Shown: piece by piece, positions 22,686 to 34,487 of the stretch | Numbering within the stretch: position 1 is the stretch's first letter | Layout of the letters: each line of letters begins with the position of its first letter | Notes under the pieces: model-generated | What the model was told of the DNA's origin: nothing | Seen by the model: the letters and a program-made list of their open reading frames with translations, nothing else | Databases searched by the model: none | Assembly: GCF_040183065.1 (NCBI RefSeq) | Contig: NC_091124.1 | Location: 92,775,001 to 92,839,000 of the forward strand | DNA: 64,000 nucleotides | Source of the DNA: Periplaneta americana | Taxonomy: Eukaryota; Arthropoda; Insecta; Blattodea; Blattidae | Direction: 5' to 3' | Made by a program: the position numbers and the translations under genes

Positions 22686-23054
22686 AGAAAAGTAATGAAA
22701 TAAATAATTATTATTGCATTGGTAGTAAAGTTGGAGAATTTTTAAGAAAACATCGCAGTCTCTATACATAAACTAAAATCAGTGTTCGCACTCGAAGTAT
22801 CAAGCAGAAAATATATGATTTTACTTTTTTATTCTAATAGAATTTGAACTTAATAATGACTGGCCAAAGTTTTCTCAAGAGATGAACCTTACTTTTTTTT
22901 TAATGGCGGAGTTAACACGCGTAGAATTTGATATGAAAATAACTCATATGTTTTAATTAAGTAAGGTCTTCGTGATATGAAAGTTACTGTATGATATGGC
23001 TTTACTTTCTAATTCAGCACTGATCCATATTTATTGGAAGAAGACAAGAATTGA

Positions 23055-23510
23055 ATAATAGAGACTGTCACAGTAAACAGAAAGTTCTATTACAGTATGC
23101 TTTAGAACTTCGTCACTCCTACACCGAGGAATCACAACCTTCAAAACATAATCTTCATACAAGATTGCGTACCGTCCCACATCTATACTCCTGCAAAACA
23201 ATTTCACGAATCTTTGACTATTGTGTCATCAGTAAAAACTTTCCAACAATACGGCCTCCACGATCTCCAGATCTCAATCCGGCCGACTTTTGGTTGTGGA
23301 AATATCTTAATGGACGAATTTTCTTGGTATACCCAACAACTATACCGCACTGAAAGATGCTAACTCGCAAGAAATTCGGCATATTCCAAGACATTTTCTG
23401 CAAAATGTTGCGCATTGGGTAACAGGAAGAAAAGTGTTTGTTGAACAAGAGAACGGCAGACATATTCCCAATGTTGTAAAACAGTTCTGCTCGAAGAGAG
23501 TTTATTGACA
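23055..23510 (+). pseudogene. C-terminal part of a mariner-like transposase
   Basis: The second catalytic Asp is in QDCVPSHIYTPAKQF (from 23160) and the third in RPPRSPDLNPADFWLWKYL (Asp at 23270), about 36 codons apart with one frameshift between. The C-terminal segment reads in a further frame IPRHFLQNVAHWVTGRKVFV and ends NVVKQFCSKRVY then a stop near 23510. The order and motifs match DUF4817/mariner transposases. Frameshifts make it non-functional. Confidence 0.8.
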
Positions 23511-23559
23511 CTTATCTCAATGCAGTGTCCAAGAAGTGCTATATAGACTACAGTTTCGA

Positions 23560-23841
23560 ACTCACCTCACCGGTCCTGACAGGAGGAGAACATCACAGGG
23601 GAAGCTGGGAGTGGGGATGTAGTGGAACTGATAAGAGGTGGTAACAGGCTGAAGGTCTGACCATTCAGCTACCGCAGGGATTAATACATGTATGATGATT
23701 CGTTAATGTTTTTATGAAGTTTGTAATGTGGACGTTATCAGTTCGGAAGTTGGCGAATAGAGGCGTGATTTGAAGTAGCTTTGAAGTGAGTAACAGTTGC
23801 AGCATTACTTTTGCATTCTTCGCAGAGCCGGTGAGGTGAGT
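23560..23841. mobile_element. Possible small inverted-repeat element
   Basis: ACTCACCTCACCGG at 23560-23573 is exactly inverted at 23828-23841, bracketing 254 bp that include a GC-rich segment. No target duplication was identified, so assignment as a MITE is tentative. Confidence 0.4.
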
Positions 23842-24654
23842 CCCATATAGGCTAATAATTGTTATTCTTGAAATTTGAAACCAGAGGTTCAGTGTTGTAC
23901 AAAAACACTCCCGAACACGAAAAGTTTTAACGAAATGGATAAAGTCGGAGCCAATTTAGAACATTCACCACAAAAATCAATAGCTATACTTGCACAACAA
24001 ACAAACGTTCCTGTCTGCTGCAAGAAATGCAACAAAGTAACTAAAGTTGAAACCATACAAGTACACAAGTGTTCAATGCTTTGCGAGAAGGCGATCTGGT
24101 TCAAAGAATGCACTTAATATTGAGCATTAAATAAGAAATTCAGTTGATGAGCTTAGACGAGCGAGTGGCATATTCTCGCGATATCAAGCTTGTATACGAG
24201 CGGAAGGACGACACTTTGAACAACTACTGTAAGATATGTTTTATATGCTTCTGCCGTTGTAGGCAGCATTTTACTGACTGAAGCTCGACCTGTCGCCCGG
24301 AAGCCAGATCCCGTGCTACGACAACCATGTTAAGGAGCCTGTCGTAATACTTGATAGTGAATTTATTTGGGATAGAGCGTAGAACGCCATGCACAGTAAT
24401 AAACTATAACCACTTGAAACTATTAAAATTCCGCCAACGCTGAATATTTCAACAACCATCTCAATGGATTGGACCTATTCACTCGTCAAGCATTAACTTG
24501 CTCATGTCTTCGTTTTCTTGACTTTCAATGTTGCTCTTTCTATTTGCTTTGTATTATTGAAGTTGTATTGGAATAGGAGTGCATTCGCAGCATCCAAGAG
24601 TGTCAGTCAATTTGGTAGTTGTTTATCTTTTAAACGTTTAGCAAAAGATGAAGA

Positions 24655-25290
24655 TATTTTAATGTTCGCTCGGGATATGTAAATTATTAGGCTGGGCTCT
24701 GGAAATAAATGTTGAGTAATTATGTCTCTTCTTAGGAAAGATGTTACATAATTATATAAATTTTTAAGATGGCTTCTGGAAGGAAATGTTGCATATGTAA
24801 ATTGTTCAGGCTGCCTCTTAGAGAAAACGTATAATATTCTTAGAAGAGATGTTGCATTTATGAATTAAGATGACTTCTTAGATGAGAAGTTACATATCAG
24901 GTATGTAAATTGTTAAGACGACTTCTTAAAGGAGATGTTGCACATGTAACGTGTTAAGATGATTTCGTAGAAGAGATGTTGCATGTTTGCATTGTTAAGG
25001 TGGCTTTTTAAAGAAGATATTGCATAATGCAAATTTTTTAAATGTTTATGAAAGAAGATGTTGCATATTATGTTAATTGTTAAGATGTAAACTGTAATTT
25101 TGTGTTGTGAAAGGAAATTTTACGTACCGTAAGTAAATTACTAAGATGACTTGTTAAAGGATGATTTCCATATTTAAATTGCTAAACTTGTTTCTAAGAA
25201 GGAAATGTTGCATGTATAAATTAATGCGAATCGTTAAGGCCAGATTATGAAAAGTGATATCGCACATGTAAATTTGTTAGCCTCAGTTTC
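24655..25290 (+). repeat. Degenerate tandem array, ~41-bp unit
   Basis: The phrase GATGTTGCATATGTAAATTGTTAAG..GGCTTCTTAGAAG recurs at least ten times with heavy divergence. The GATGTTGCA-type anchors sit at about 24740, 24785, 24848, 24886, 24934, 24975, 25016 and 25057, then more weakly at 25205 and 25255. In the middle the spacing is 41 bp three times in a row. No frame stays open through it. Confidence 0.75.
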
Positions 25291-25299
25291 AACGGAAGA

Positions 25300-26015
25300 T
25301 AAGAGTTTCTATAGCAGTAATTTTATGTATGAAAATTTCGACATACCAAGCAATAACATGGATACTCGCGGAGAGACTTGAGATAGCTTGAAATGCATAT
25401 AATAGTCAACGACGCATCGTAAGTTCGTTTAGGTTTCGTAAATGTAAGAACTAGTACAGAAAGCATTTATTACATTTCACGGAAAACTACTCTGAAATAA
25501 AAGAGTAAGAGAAATAGTATTTTCTTCAGATTAAATTATCCACAAAATAAGTAAGATAGGTTATAGAACTAGATTTATTCTACCAAACGAAAATAGTTTT
25601 TTAAAAAATAAGATGCACATAGACGATATTAGTTATAAAGCTATTTAACGTCTCGATTTTATAGTAAGCCTGCGTCTAGTTAAATTAAATTATCTGTTTT
25701 TATTATTTCACAATTAATCGATTGATTGATTTAAAATAAAAAGTGCTTAAAAAGTCTCAGCTACCTAAGTTTCAAGAACATTTTACGCTCTCTTAATCGT
25801 TTCCTGTTAAGTTCTTCAACTTTCTTGTAAAATTAGGGCATTAAATTTTTACGGAATCGTTTTCTTCTCAGTGGAAGTGTTTTCGAACTTCTAGTGAGTC
25901 ATACTATATGACAATCTCATCCGGCTACTCACGTAGGAGTCAACATATGGATTTGTAGTTTTATGGTTAATTCGATATTGTCTTACAATACTCAACTGCA
26001 TATTACATATTAGTA
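25300..26015. other. No recognisable gene or repeat
   Basis: AT-rich sequence with no supported feature. Confidence 0.4.
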
Positions 26016-26017
26016 TA

Positions 26018-26719
26018 CAGAGTGTTTCCGAGGTGGTGTTACAAAGTTTCAGGGATGATGGCGAAGGGCACATGTATCAATTTGAGATAAGGAAGCCTGG
26101 TCCGGAAATGACCGAGTTGAAAGTTACAAGCAAAAATAGTTGTGTGGAAATGAAATAATTTTATTCCTCTGTACACCTTATTTATGTGTATTTATCTGTA
26201 CATCTTACACATACTGTATTCATCTGAACAGTATTCCATTCAGTGCGATGTCTGAGGGGTGGGGACAGGAAACTACACTAAAGCAATGCAGATAGTTTAA
26301 TGTATAACGGACATGGTCCGTCCTGATATGCACGTCTGTAGACAGCAGTGTATGTGTACAAGTTGCAGTGTCCAGTCGATCAATCCTAGTGAAATGGAGG
26401 AGTAAACGAGAGCGGAATAAGCAGACCTGATTTTCGAATACGGATGAGCCAATGGGAACAGTAGACAAGCTCAAAGATTGTATCGGGCCAAGTACCCACG
26501 TAGGAGAAATTCGGCCCATATCATTTTTCCACGACTGTTCCAAAAGTTAAGGGAAGAAGGGCACGTGGTGCCAAATTACAATTTAATTTCCACACAACTA
26601 TTTTTGCTTATAACTTTCGACTCAGTCATTTCCGGACCAGGGTTCCTTATCTCAAATTTATACATGTGCCCTTCGCCATCACCCCTGAAAGTTTGTAACA
26701 CCACCTCGGAAACATCCTG
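26018..26719 (+). mobile_element. Mariner-type element with ~135-bp terminal inverted repeats
   Basis: CAGAGTGTTTCCGAGGTGG at 26018 and its inverse ending CACCTCGGAAACATCCTG at 26719 continue as inverted repeats for about 135 bp at roughly nine in ten positions. TA flanks both ends (26016-26017, 26720-26721). Between them lies a remnant of a DUF4817 helix-turn-helix domain (see 26398-26580). The catalytic domain is absent, so this is an internally deleted, non-autonomous mariner-like element. A 124-bp relative sits at 27293-27416. Confidence 0.85.
26398..26580 (+). pseudogene. DUF4817 N-terminal remnant in the mariner-type element
   Basis: In one plus frame, with three early stops, the sequence reads ADLIFEYG, stop, ANGNSRQAQRLYRAKYPRRR, then FPRLFQKLREEGHVVP. 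This matches the start of mariner-like transposases in which an ANGNxxxAxRLYxxxYPxRR helix precedes FxxLxxxLRExG. It is the only coding trace in the 702-bp element and ties these terminal repeats to that transposase family. Confidence 0.7.
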
Positions 26720-27127
26720 TATAATTATGAAACTAGCTTATGTTATACTTTATTGCATGAGTCAATGTTTAGGACAGGAGCTTTGCAATAATTGTATAAC
26801 ATTATAAACGTATTTCATACGGAATTTTTTTTGTATGACAACATTATAAAACTATTAATGAAGAAATAACATTATCAAATTTGTAATGATAGGTGTCTGA
26901 AGTCGTGGTCTATGAAGAATGAGTTTGCTATGACAGCAGATATTATTGTAAGGAAAATATTACTGTTATGACACAAGTAAAGGTAGGAATTTATTCCACA
27001 ACATGAGGATATTAGTTAGTTGTGCTTAAACTATCGTTACATCATGAATGACGTGAAGACTGAGGTATGGCCAGGTTACAACTGAAATGTGTTTTGTATC
27101 GCAGCAGTTGAATGGGGAAATGTAGTA

Positions 27128-27428
27128 CAGTCTAGTATAGTCACGAAGCTCAATACGTAGTAAATATGCATCCATAGATAGTTGCTAACCACTAGGATCG
27201 CTACTATCGCCTCATTACAGACAATGCGAAATAGTACCTGCACAGTCTATTGGTCCTAGTACCCTCATAAACTGAAGCTTCGTGACTGTATACAGGGTGT
27301 TTGCTTATAACTTTCGACTCAGTCATTTCCGGACCATGGTTCCATGTCTCAAATTGATACATGTGCCCTTCGCCATCATCCCTGAAAGTTTGTAACACCA
27401 CCTCGGAAACACTCTGTATACTAGACTG
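27128..27428. mobile_element. MITE (family of 14527), interrupted copy
   Basis: CAGTCTAGTATAGTCACGAA at 27128 and the inverse ending TACTAGACTG at 27428 are the terminal repeats seen at 14527-14700, and the interior is the inverse of that copy. Near its right end, at a TA, it has been split by the 124-bp element 27293-27416. Confidence 0.85.
27293..27416. mobile_element. 124-bp mariner-type mini-element nested at TA
   Basis: CAGGGTGTTT...AAACACTCTG, flanked by TA at 27291-27292 and 27417-27418. Almost all of it corresponds to the right terminal repeat of the element at 26018-26719, so it is an extreme deletion derivative with one long arm and only about 10 bp of the other. Confidence 0.85.
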
Positions 27429-27429
27429 T

Positions 27430-28750
27430 GCTTGTAGTCTCTGTGGGTAAATTCCTATCTTTAAAGATAGGTCACGATTAGTTGGCATGATAATTATTTA
27501 CGGCACTGGTGCAATAATGTGCCATACCGTGCGCGATTTTGACTAACAATAAAGACTGCTCATAATGCTGATTTACAAAAAAGTTGTTTTTTATTACTCT
27601 GTGTCGAGAATAAATGTGTTATAGTAGTTTACATGATTGTTTAATTTAATTCAGGTTTTGAAACCAGTCTGTAAATACTGTAAGTTACGTATCTTCACTT
27701 ACCAGGCTCTAGAACTGGAAACAAGAATTAGAGAAGCACTTGTAACAAAGCGTTGTACAGGGACATCATTTTGTTTTTACTAACATTTCTAATATTAATC
27801 TGACTATACCTTTGGATTAACGGTTGAGAACCGGAAACACTGTTTATTACTCCCTTCCACGACCGAAGTTTGATGATACTGGTGTAAAATACAAATAAAT
27901 CACTTTACTAGGTATAGGAGGGAAGAAAAGTAGTGCATCCATTTACGTACCTAAACTTGGAAATATTACGTTTTTGAGTTTGATCATTTTCGTTAGGTTT
28001 TTATTTAATAAAAATGCAATACTGTATTAACAATATGTGTTTTTATTCACAAGCTGAGCTATCCATGCGGACGTATTCATTATGCAGTGTATATTATAAT
28101 GTCTTGTAGCACATTAGCGTACATTATAGAGAGTGCATTAAAATCTGGATATTTAAACAAATTGTTAAAAATGGTGGCCGTTAATTTCGATAGAGGCTTC
28201 AGTTCTTTTGTGCATATTATCGCACTATAGCCTATTGTACCTAATTTCAATTTCCGGCTTCGTCCTTCGTACCAGTAACTCATGTTGTAATAATTCTTAC
28301 GTACTCTATAAGAGAGAATCTTACGTACTGTAAATTCAGTCATCACTTCTGCCCGATCCGCACAGATAAATTTAGTCAGACATGCTATCTACTATTCGTC
28401 GCAGGGTCGTAGAAAGGGAGAAATGACTTGACAGTTAACTACTAAACGAGTCCATTTTATGTAAGTTATTTTAAACAGTTGTATAATATTACGTAGACGT
28501 CTAATTCCTAACAGAAAATATTTTCGAAACAGGGCTAGGACAGCCCAGCAGAAGCGGGTGAGGAAAATCGGGATGCGACGTAATCAAAAGGACGCACAGT
28601 ACCTGTACGAAAATATGATTAAATAATGAATGCCCTTTTTTCACTGGAAAACGTGACCATATTTCTGGAACGTACTATACTCACTCAGTCAGCACTGTTT
28701 ATTGTGACCGTAAGACGACTCTGCATATGCGGCCTTGGTTCTGTGCGGAA
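27430..28750. other. No recognisable gene or repeat
   Basis: AT-rich. Open frames are short and without motifs. Confidence 0.4.
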
Positions 28751-28762
28751 GATGGGTGGAAG

Positions 28763-29006
28763 CCTAGATCATAGATACCCAGATTGCTCGGCGTTATAGG
28801 CTTTGACGGTAACAACGTTTGTCAGATTTACTATGCTGCCATCTAGTTCTTACATAAGGAGTCATGTCATAACTCCCATTTGAATTGCATTAGCGACTGT
28901 ACTGCCATCTCTTGTCCGTTTACGGCGGACGGGTGGCGATCCTGGCGGTTCTCTTCAAAGTGCAACCGATTTTAACATAGGAATAAGCAATCTATATGTG
29001 ATCTGG
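28763..29006. mobile_element. 244-bp MITE with 8-bp duplication
   Basis: The ends CCTAGATCATAGAT and, inverted, CCAGATCACATATAGAT form gapped terminal repeats. GGTGGAAG is found directly on both sides (28755-28762 and 29007-29014). The 8-bp duplication fits hAT- or P-type insertion. Not coding. Confidence 0.65.
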
Positions 29007-29224
29007 GGTGGAAGTTCACTAGTAGAAGGGGTGGGAGTGAAGTACATAAAAAAACTCAGGTACAATAAAAATTGAAGTAAAAATTAAATGACGTCCCTGT
29101 ATTTATTGCTGTTTAAAGCTTGGTGCTAAAAATTGGATAGTAGGCAAATTTTAATATACATTTTTGTCATGGTGCAAATTTAGAGTAATAAGCTGAAATA
29201 ACAAATATCAAGAAATCTTTGAAG

Positions 29225-29783
29225 GTAATGAAAAAGTTCTCATTGGTGAGTTTCCTGGCATTGTTATGGTAACAGATGCTAATTGTTGCCTTGTTTATCC
29301 AAGCTATTGACAAAATGAAACATTTAAGGGAATCAGAAGTGTACCATGCTTTGCTCTTCTACTATGACAGGGACAATATCTGCGACAAATGGGTGAAGAG
29401 TCTTATGTGTCTCCTCCTGTAGTGACCAGGCTATGGAAAAGTTAAAGAGAGACAAGCCAGCATTGTAAAATAAGTGGCCATAAACGCAAAACAAATGTTC
29501 CGTAAGACAAATTCATTATCACTTTGCCGTAAGACGGCGTAGAAGTATTGCAAGAGATCTACTGAATGACCTCCAGGTGGCTTCTGGAGGTCTGGTTTCA
29601 CACCAGATTATGAGAAACAGATTACGTCAACACAAAATACGACCGAAAAAGACCAGTTCGAAAATCTCGCTTAAGATATCAGCACAAGACAGCAACACTT
29701 ATATTTGCTCAGCAATAAGTTGATTGGAACCTGAACCAGTGGCAATCTGTGCTCTTCTCTGACTAATTCAGATTTCATCGTAT
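29225..29783 (+). pseudogene. Tc1-like transposase, N-terminal part
   Basis: Frames on the plus strand show the Tc1 order: a degraded first helix-turn-helix, then RLRQHKIRPKRPVRKSRLRY-type residues across a frameshift, FAQQ, stop, VDWNLNQWQSVLFSD (the first catalytic Asp of Tc1 transposases) and FRFHR just before 29783. The gene is cut there by the hAT element 29784-32071 and resumes at 32080. Several stops and frameshifts were present in addition to the insertion. Confidence 0.8.
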
Positions 29784-32071
29784 TAGAGATGGGAACGATA
29801 TATCGGTTTTTACGAAATACCGATAATTTCGTTTTGATATATCGATATCGAAATTTTGTTTCAATATATCGTATAATATATCGGTTTTCCCATAAATTTA
29901 TCGGTTTTTAAAATTTGTTTTTGTTTTTGTGCAATTATTATGAACAACAAAATCCACACTAGTTAACTCCGATAATTCCCCGAGAGATGGCGTTAATGAA
30001 AGTGGGTAGTTACATAATTGTGCAATCTTGAAATATCCAATCCAATCAATGCCTTTCTCTAATTGACTGGTCTAGAATTCAAATTCAAACTATTTAATAT
30101 GCAGTTCCAAATTTAAAATCCAAAGTGTGCGAACGTGAGACTGAGACGGGAGGTTTATCTACTACTGTTTTAGTATTAATGTTCTCCAAGGCAGGAGCAA
30201 CTGCCACTCTGAAAAGGAACCGTTTGACTTCAAAACTTTTATTTCTGTGTTTTTAAATGGAAAGAGAAACAAGGATGTAATACTGGCTTTAGATTTGTTC
30301 ACGGCTAGGATTTCTATGCACAACATAGTACTGGCATTGTTTTTTTATTATAGCCTATATTTTAGTACATAAAAATTTTATCCCCGTAATCACCATCATT
30401 ATTATCATCATCACCACCACCATTGAGATTTTGAATGTTGGAGTGTAACAATAACTTGCAATAGTAACTTACTATAGAAGGTTTGTATCAAATCAATTGT
30501 GAAGTTTGTTACAACTTGTAACATTCTAAGTACTGTTTACTTATATTTAAAAATGAATAGAAGTACTGTTTGCTTACATTTAAAAATGATTACGTTGTTA
30601 TCTAGAAAAGAGTATTATATTTGTATCCTCGATTGAATCCTATATAAAATTAGAATAATTGAATCGTGGATTGGAAAAAACTGATGGAGATCCTAAAGAA
30701 AATTGGAGTGGATTGGAAAGAGAGAAGGCTTTTCAGTAACCTACAAATGAAACGAGTCAAAGGAGAAGAAATGTCAGAAGCAAGTGAAATAGGGAGAAGA
30801 GTACGACAAGGATGCCCTTTATCACGTACCCTGTTCAACATCTACTTGGAGGATTTAGTGAAGAACTGTTTTCAGAACATGGGAGGAGTGATATAGTAGG
30901 AGGAAGAAGAATAAAGTGTTTAAGATTTGCTGATATGGCGTTGTTAGATAATACTAAAGGATAAGCTACTGGAGCTAAAGACAGCTGTGAGCAATATGGA
31001 CTGAAGATAATTGCCAACAAGACGCAAACCATGGTCATAGGAAGAAAAGTAAAGAAGGTGGACTTGTGAATTCTAAATGAGGCAGTAGAGCAAGTGGACA
31101 GCTTCAAATACTTGGGGTGCACTATAAGCAGTAACATGAGCTGCTTCCAAGAAGTCAAAAGGAGAATAGCAATGGCAAAGGAAGCTTTTAATAGAAAAAG
31201 GAGCATCTTCTGCAGACCTCTGGAGAAAGAACTAAGGAAGAGACTAGTGAAGTGCTTTGTGTGGAGTGTAGCATTGTATGGGGCAGAAACATGGACATTA
31301 CTAAGAAGCAAATAGAAGCATTTCGAATGTGGATATGGAGAAGGCTGGAGCGTGTGAAATGGACAGACAGAGTAAGAAACGAAGCTGTGTTGGAAAGAGT
31401 GGTTGAAGAAAAAATGATGCTGAAACTGATCAGGAGGAGGAAAAGGAATTGGCTGAGAAGAAACTACCTACTGAAAGATGTACTAGAAGGAATGGTGAAT
31501 GGGAGAAGAGTTCGGGGCAGAAGAAGATATCAGACGATAAACGAAATTAATATATATTGACCATATGAGGAGATAAAGAGGAAGGCAGAAAATAGGAAAG
31601 AGTGGAGAATGCTCTGTTTGCAGTGAAAGATCTGCCTTTGGGCAGAACACTATGAATGAATGAATGTTTCAATGTCAAATACTGACCCATATAGAGTTCA
31701 CTTAACACTTTCCCATTGTATCATTTAAGCTCATCTTACCTCCATAATTTTGATTTAGGTTAGGAACTACATAATAATATTGAAAATGTATTGTTTATCG
31801 TTACAATTTTACATTTAATCTTTTGATGTTATGATGTTAATTTCAATTCTAATAAGGAACAGGCTGCTAAAATTTAAGTTTATTGTAATAAATGTACGCC
31901 CACAAATGTAATAAGGCTTACGGGATGTAATTTGCTTACGGGATAGCGATATATCGAATCGTTTCGATATATGGATATATATTTCTGCAATATATATCGT
32001 TTATCGAAATTAGGTTTGCAATATATTGCAATATAAATATATCGGTATTTAAATTATTTCCCCCATCTCTA
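29784..32071. mobile_element. 2.29-kb hAT element inserted in the Tc1 transposase
   Basis: It starts TAGAGATGGG and ends CCCATCTCTA, identical to the ends of 13883-14834. The flanking octamers are CATCGTAT and TATCGTAT (7 of 8 match). Subterminal regions on both sides are packed with CGATATATCG and variants (ATATATCGGT, TCGATATCGA). No hAT transposase is present. A 1-kb LINE fragment lies within it (30666-31672). Confidence 0.9.
30666..31672 (+). pseudogene. 5'-truncated non-LTR retrotransposon, RTE/L1-like
   Basis: Reverse-transcriptase motifs occur in order: RVRQGCPLSRTLFNIYLEDL (30795-30855), then across a 2-bp insertion at about 30893 GGRRIKCLRFADMALLD, where the catalytic (F/Y)ADD box has lost one Asp codon. 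Next come YGLKIIANKTQTMVIGRK, DSFKYLGCTISSNM, KCFVWSVALYGAETWTLLRS, then after a +1 shift at about 31310 AFRMWIWRRLERVKWTDRVR and NWLRRNYLLKDVLEGMVNGR. It ends in a short TGAA repeat at 31672. The endonuclease domain is absent. The missing Asp and frameshifts show it cannot retrotranspose. A shorter copy lies at 7392-7585. Confidence 0.9.
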
Positions 32072-32079
32072 TATCGTAT

Positions 32080-32233
32080 TATCGCCGCGGCCTCATGCTT
32101 AACATGTCGGCATCATACAATAACGTGCTGTGTGCTTTTGAAACATAATTTTTCTGAACGATTGTTGCTCTGCAGGTTTCACTCTAAGCGGCACGTTGTC
32201 ATGTCTATTTCCTACTAGTTTGTTATATTGTTA

Positions 32234-32281
<48 letters not shown>

Positions 32282-33190
32282 TTCATATACGAGTACGTTG
32301 ACATTCTTAACTCTTAATAATAATTTTTAATCACATACCTTAATGTTCGTCCTCAGCACAAGACATTGCAACCTTGGTTTTAGTCCACGTGGATTAGACA
32401 AGTAGGTGTCATTTAATAATGGAAGCAGCTTATTGGTTGCAATATTGAAATTGAGGCGAGTGATTGGAGCGGCGACACAAGAAATTGAAAACAACAATAC
32501 AATTAAATTTCAAAGACTTGCCGAATGTTATGCACGAGACCGCTCAAAGATCTGCCGAATGTTAACCATAAGAGCGCGGCGATAATACATGTTGTGATAG
32601 TCGTATACGGACGTGGGCATGGGAAGGAGAAAGATTTTCTGCTGTGTAGAAAGTTGATATATTTAATGGAGATTTCATAATGACCTGGCCCAGTATTTTG
32701 TACAACAATGCTACAGATCTTGTATTATTTGTTTTCTAGTAACTTAACGTTGTCCGGTACATTGAGGACGTTTTAGAAGATCATAATATTATAGTACCTG
32801 CTGGGTTTGGAGTAGATTCTGAATTTTCGTTGCTCAGGATAATACTGAAGAACATACTGCGGCTGTGACGAAACATTTCCTAAAGGAGAATGAAATTGAG
32901 GTTGGACTGACCTACGATCAGACCTGACTTGAACTCTTGTGGAATCTTCTAGATATTATGAAAATTAGAAACCGACGTAGAGCTCTAAAAACCCTGCAGG
33001 ATTTGGGGATGTGCTAAAAAAGGAATGGGAGATTATTTCTCAAGAGAGAATAATAGAAACTCATTGGAACTATGCCACGAACGTCAAAGTGTCGTCAAAT
33101 GCCGTGGAGGCAATACACGATTTAGATCTCCATACTGGAACTTCTAATCTAATAAAATATTATGACGAGATTAAATTGCTTGCGAACTAG
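32080..33190 (+). pseudogene. Tc1-like transposase, C-terminal part
   Basis: After the hAT insertion the Tc1 gene continues. Recognisable segments are YIEDVLEDHNI (32760-32790), AQDNTEEHTAAVTKHFLKEN (second Asp, about 32835-32890), the degraded SPDLNPIE region (LTYDQT, stop, LELLWNLLDI, about 32910-32960), KKEWEIISQERIIETHW (about 33015-33065), and an AVEAIHD-like end around 33100-33120. A trinucleotide repeat (32234-32280) lies inside. Frameshifts and stops are frequent. Its 3' end runs directly into the 154-bp tandem array. Confidence 0.75.
32234..32280. repeat. (AAT)n microsatellite
   Basis: About 15 AAT units without interruption. Confidence 0.95.
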
Positions 33191-34345
33191 AATTTTCATG
33201 TGAAGCTTTTTATTAACATTAACATTAATTATTCATTTGTTTTTATTTACATGAAATATTAAACAATGTCACAGATATAGATGTCTATATTGGAACTTCT
33301 AATCTAATAAAATATTATGACGAGATTAAATTGCTTGCGAACTAGAATTTTCACGTAAAGCTTTTTATTAATATTAACATTAATTATTCATTTGTTTTTA
33401 TTTACATGAAATATTAAACAATGTCATAGATTTAGATGTCTATATTGGAACTTCTAATCTAATAAAATATTATGACGAGATTAAATTGCTTGCGAACTAG
33501 AATTTTCACGTGAAGCTTTTTATTAATATTAACATTAATTATTCATTTGTTTTTATTTACATGAAATATTAAACAATGTCACAGATTTAGATGTCTATAT
33601 TGGAACTTCTAATCTAATAACATATTATGACGAGATTAAATTGCTTGCGAACTAGAATTTTCACGTGAAGCTTTTTATTAATATTAACATTAATTATTCA
33701 TTTGTTTTATTTACATGAACTATTAAACAATGTCACAGATTTAGATGTCTATATTGGAACTTCTAATCTAATAAAATATTATGACGAGATTAAATTGCTT
33801 GCGAACTAGAATTTTCTCGTGAACCTTGTTATTAATATTAACATTAATTATTCATTTGTTTTATTTACATGAAATATTAAACAATGTCACAGATTTAGAT
33901 GTCTATATTGGAACTTCTAATCTAATAAAATATTATGACGAGATTAAATTGCTTGCGAACTAGAATTTTCACGTGAAGCTTTTTATTAACATTAACATTA
34001 ATTATTCATTTGTTTTTATTTACATGAAATGTTAAACAATGTCACAGATTTAGATGTCTATATTGGAACTTCTAATCTAATAAAATATTATGACGAGATT
34101 AAATTGCTTGCGAACTAGAATTTTCACGTGAAGCTTTTTATTAATATTAACATTAATTATTCATTTGTTTTATTTACATGAAATATTAAACAATGTCACA
34201 GATTTAGATGTCTATATTGGAACTTCTAATCTAATAAAATATTATGACGAGATTAAATTGCTTGCGAACTAGAATTTTCACGTGAAGCTTTTTATTAACA
34301 TTAAAATTAATTATTCATTTGTTTTTATTTACATGAATAAATAAT
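33119..34345 (+). repeat. Eight-copy 154-155-bp tandem repeat
   Basis: The phrase TGGAACTTCTAATCTAATAA occurs at 33136, 33291, 33446, 33601 (last bases differ), 33755, 33909, 34064 and 34218, giving unit lengths of 155, 155, 155, 154, 154, 155 and 154. Units differ by only a few substitutions and single-T length changes. The first unit begins inside the last codons of the Tc1 transposase and includes the stop of the long frame, so the array grew from the transposon 3' end. The last unit is truncated at about 34345. Confidence 0.95.
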
Positions 34346-34487
34346 GTCACAAATAATGTAAACCTCTTTCTCAATGTTAATACCTTCACTCTTGTTCAAT
34401 AAAAATATTTATGCAATTCATAATGTTCCTAAGTTATTTTACTGGGCAGTATATTTGTCACTGTGAAATCCACATATTTGTATTTAC

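Noticed and set aside
33119-34345. CRISPR-like array
   Set aside because: Units are contiguous with no unique spacers, 154 bp long, in an animal nuclear genome and derived from a transposon end.
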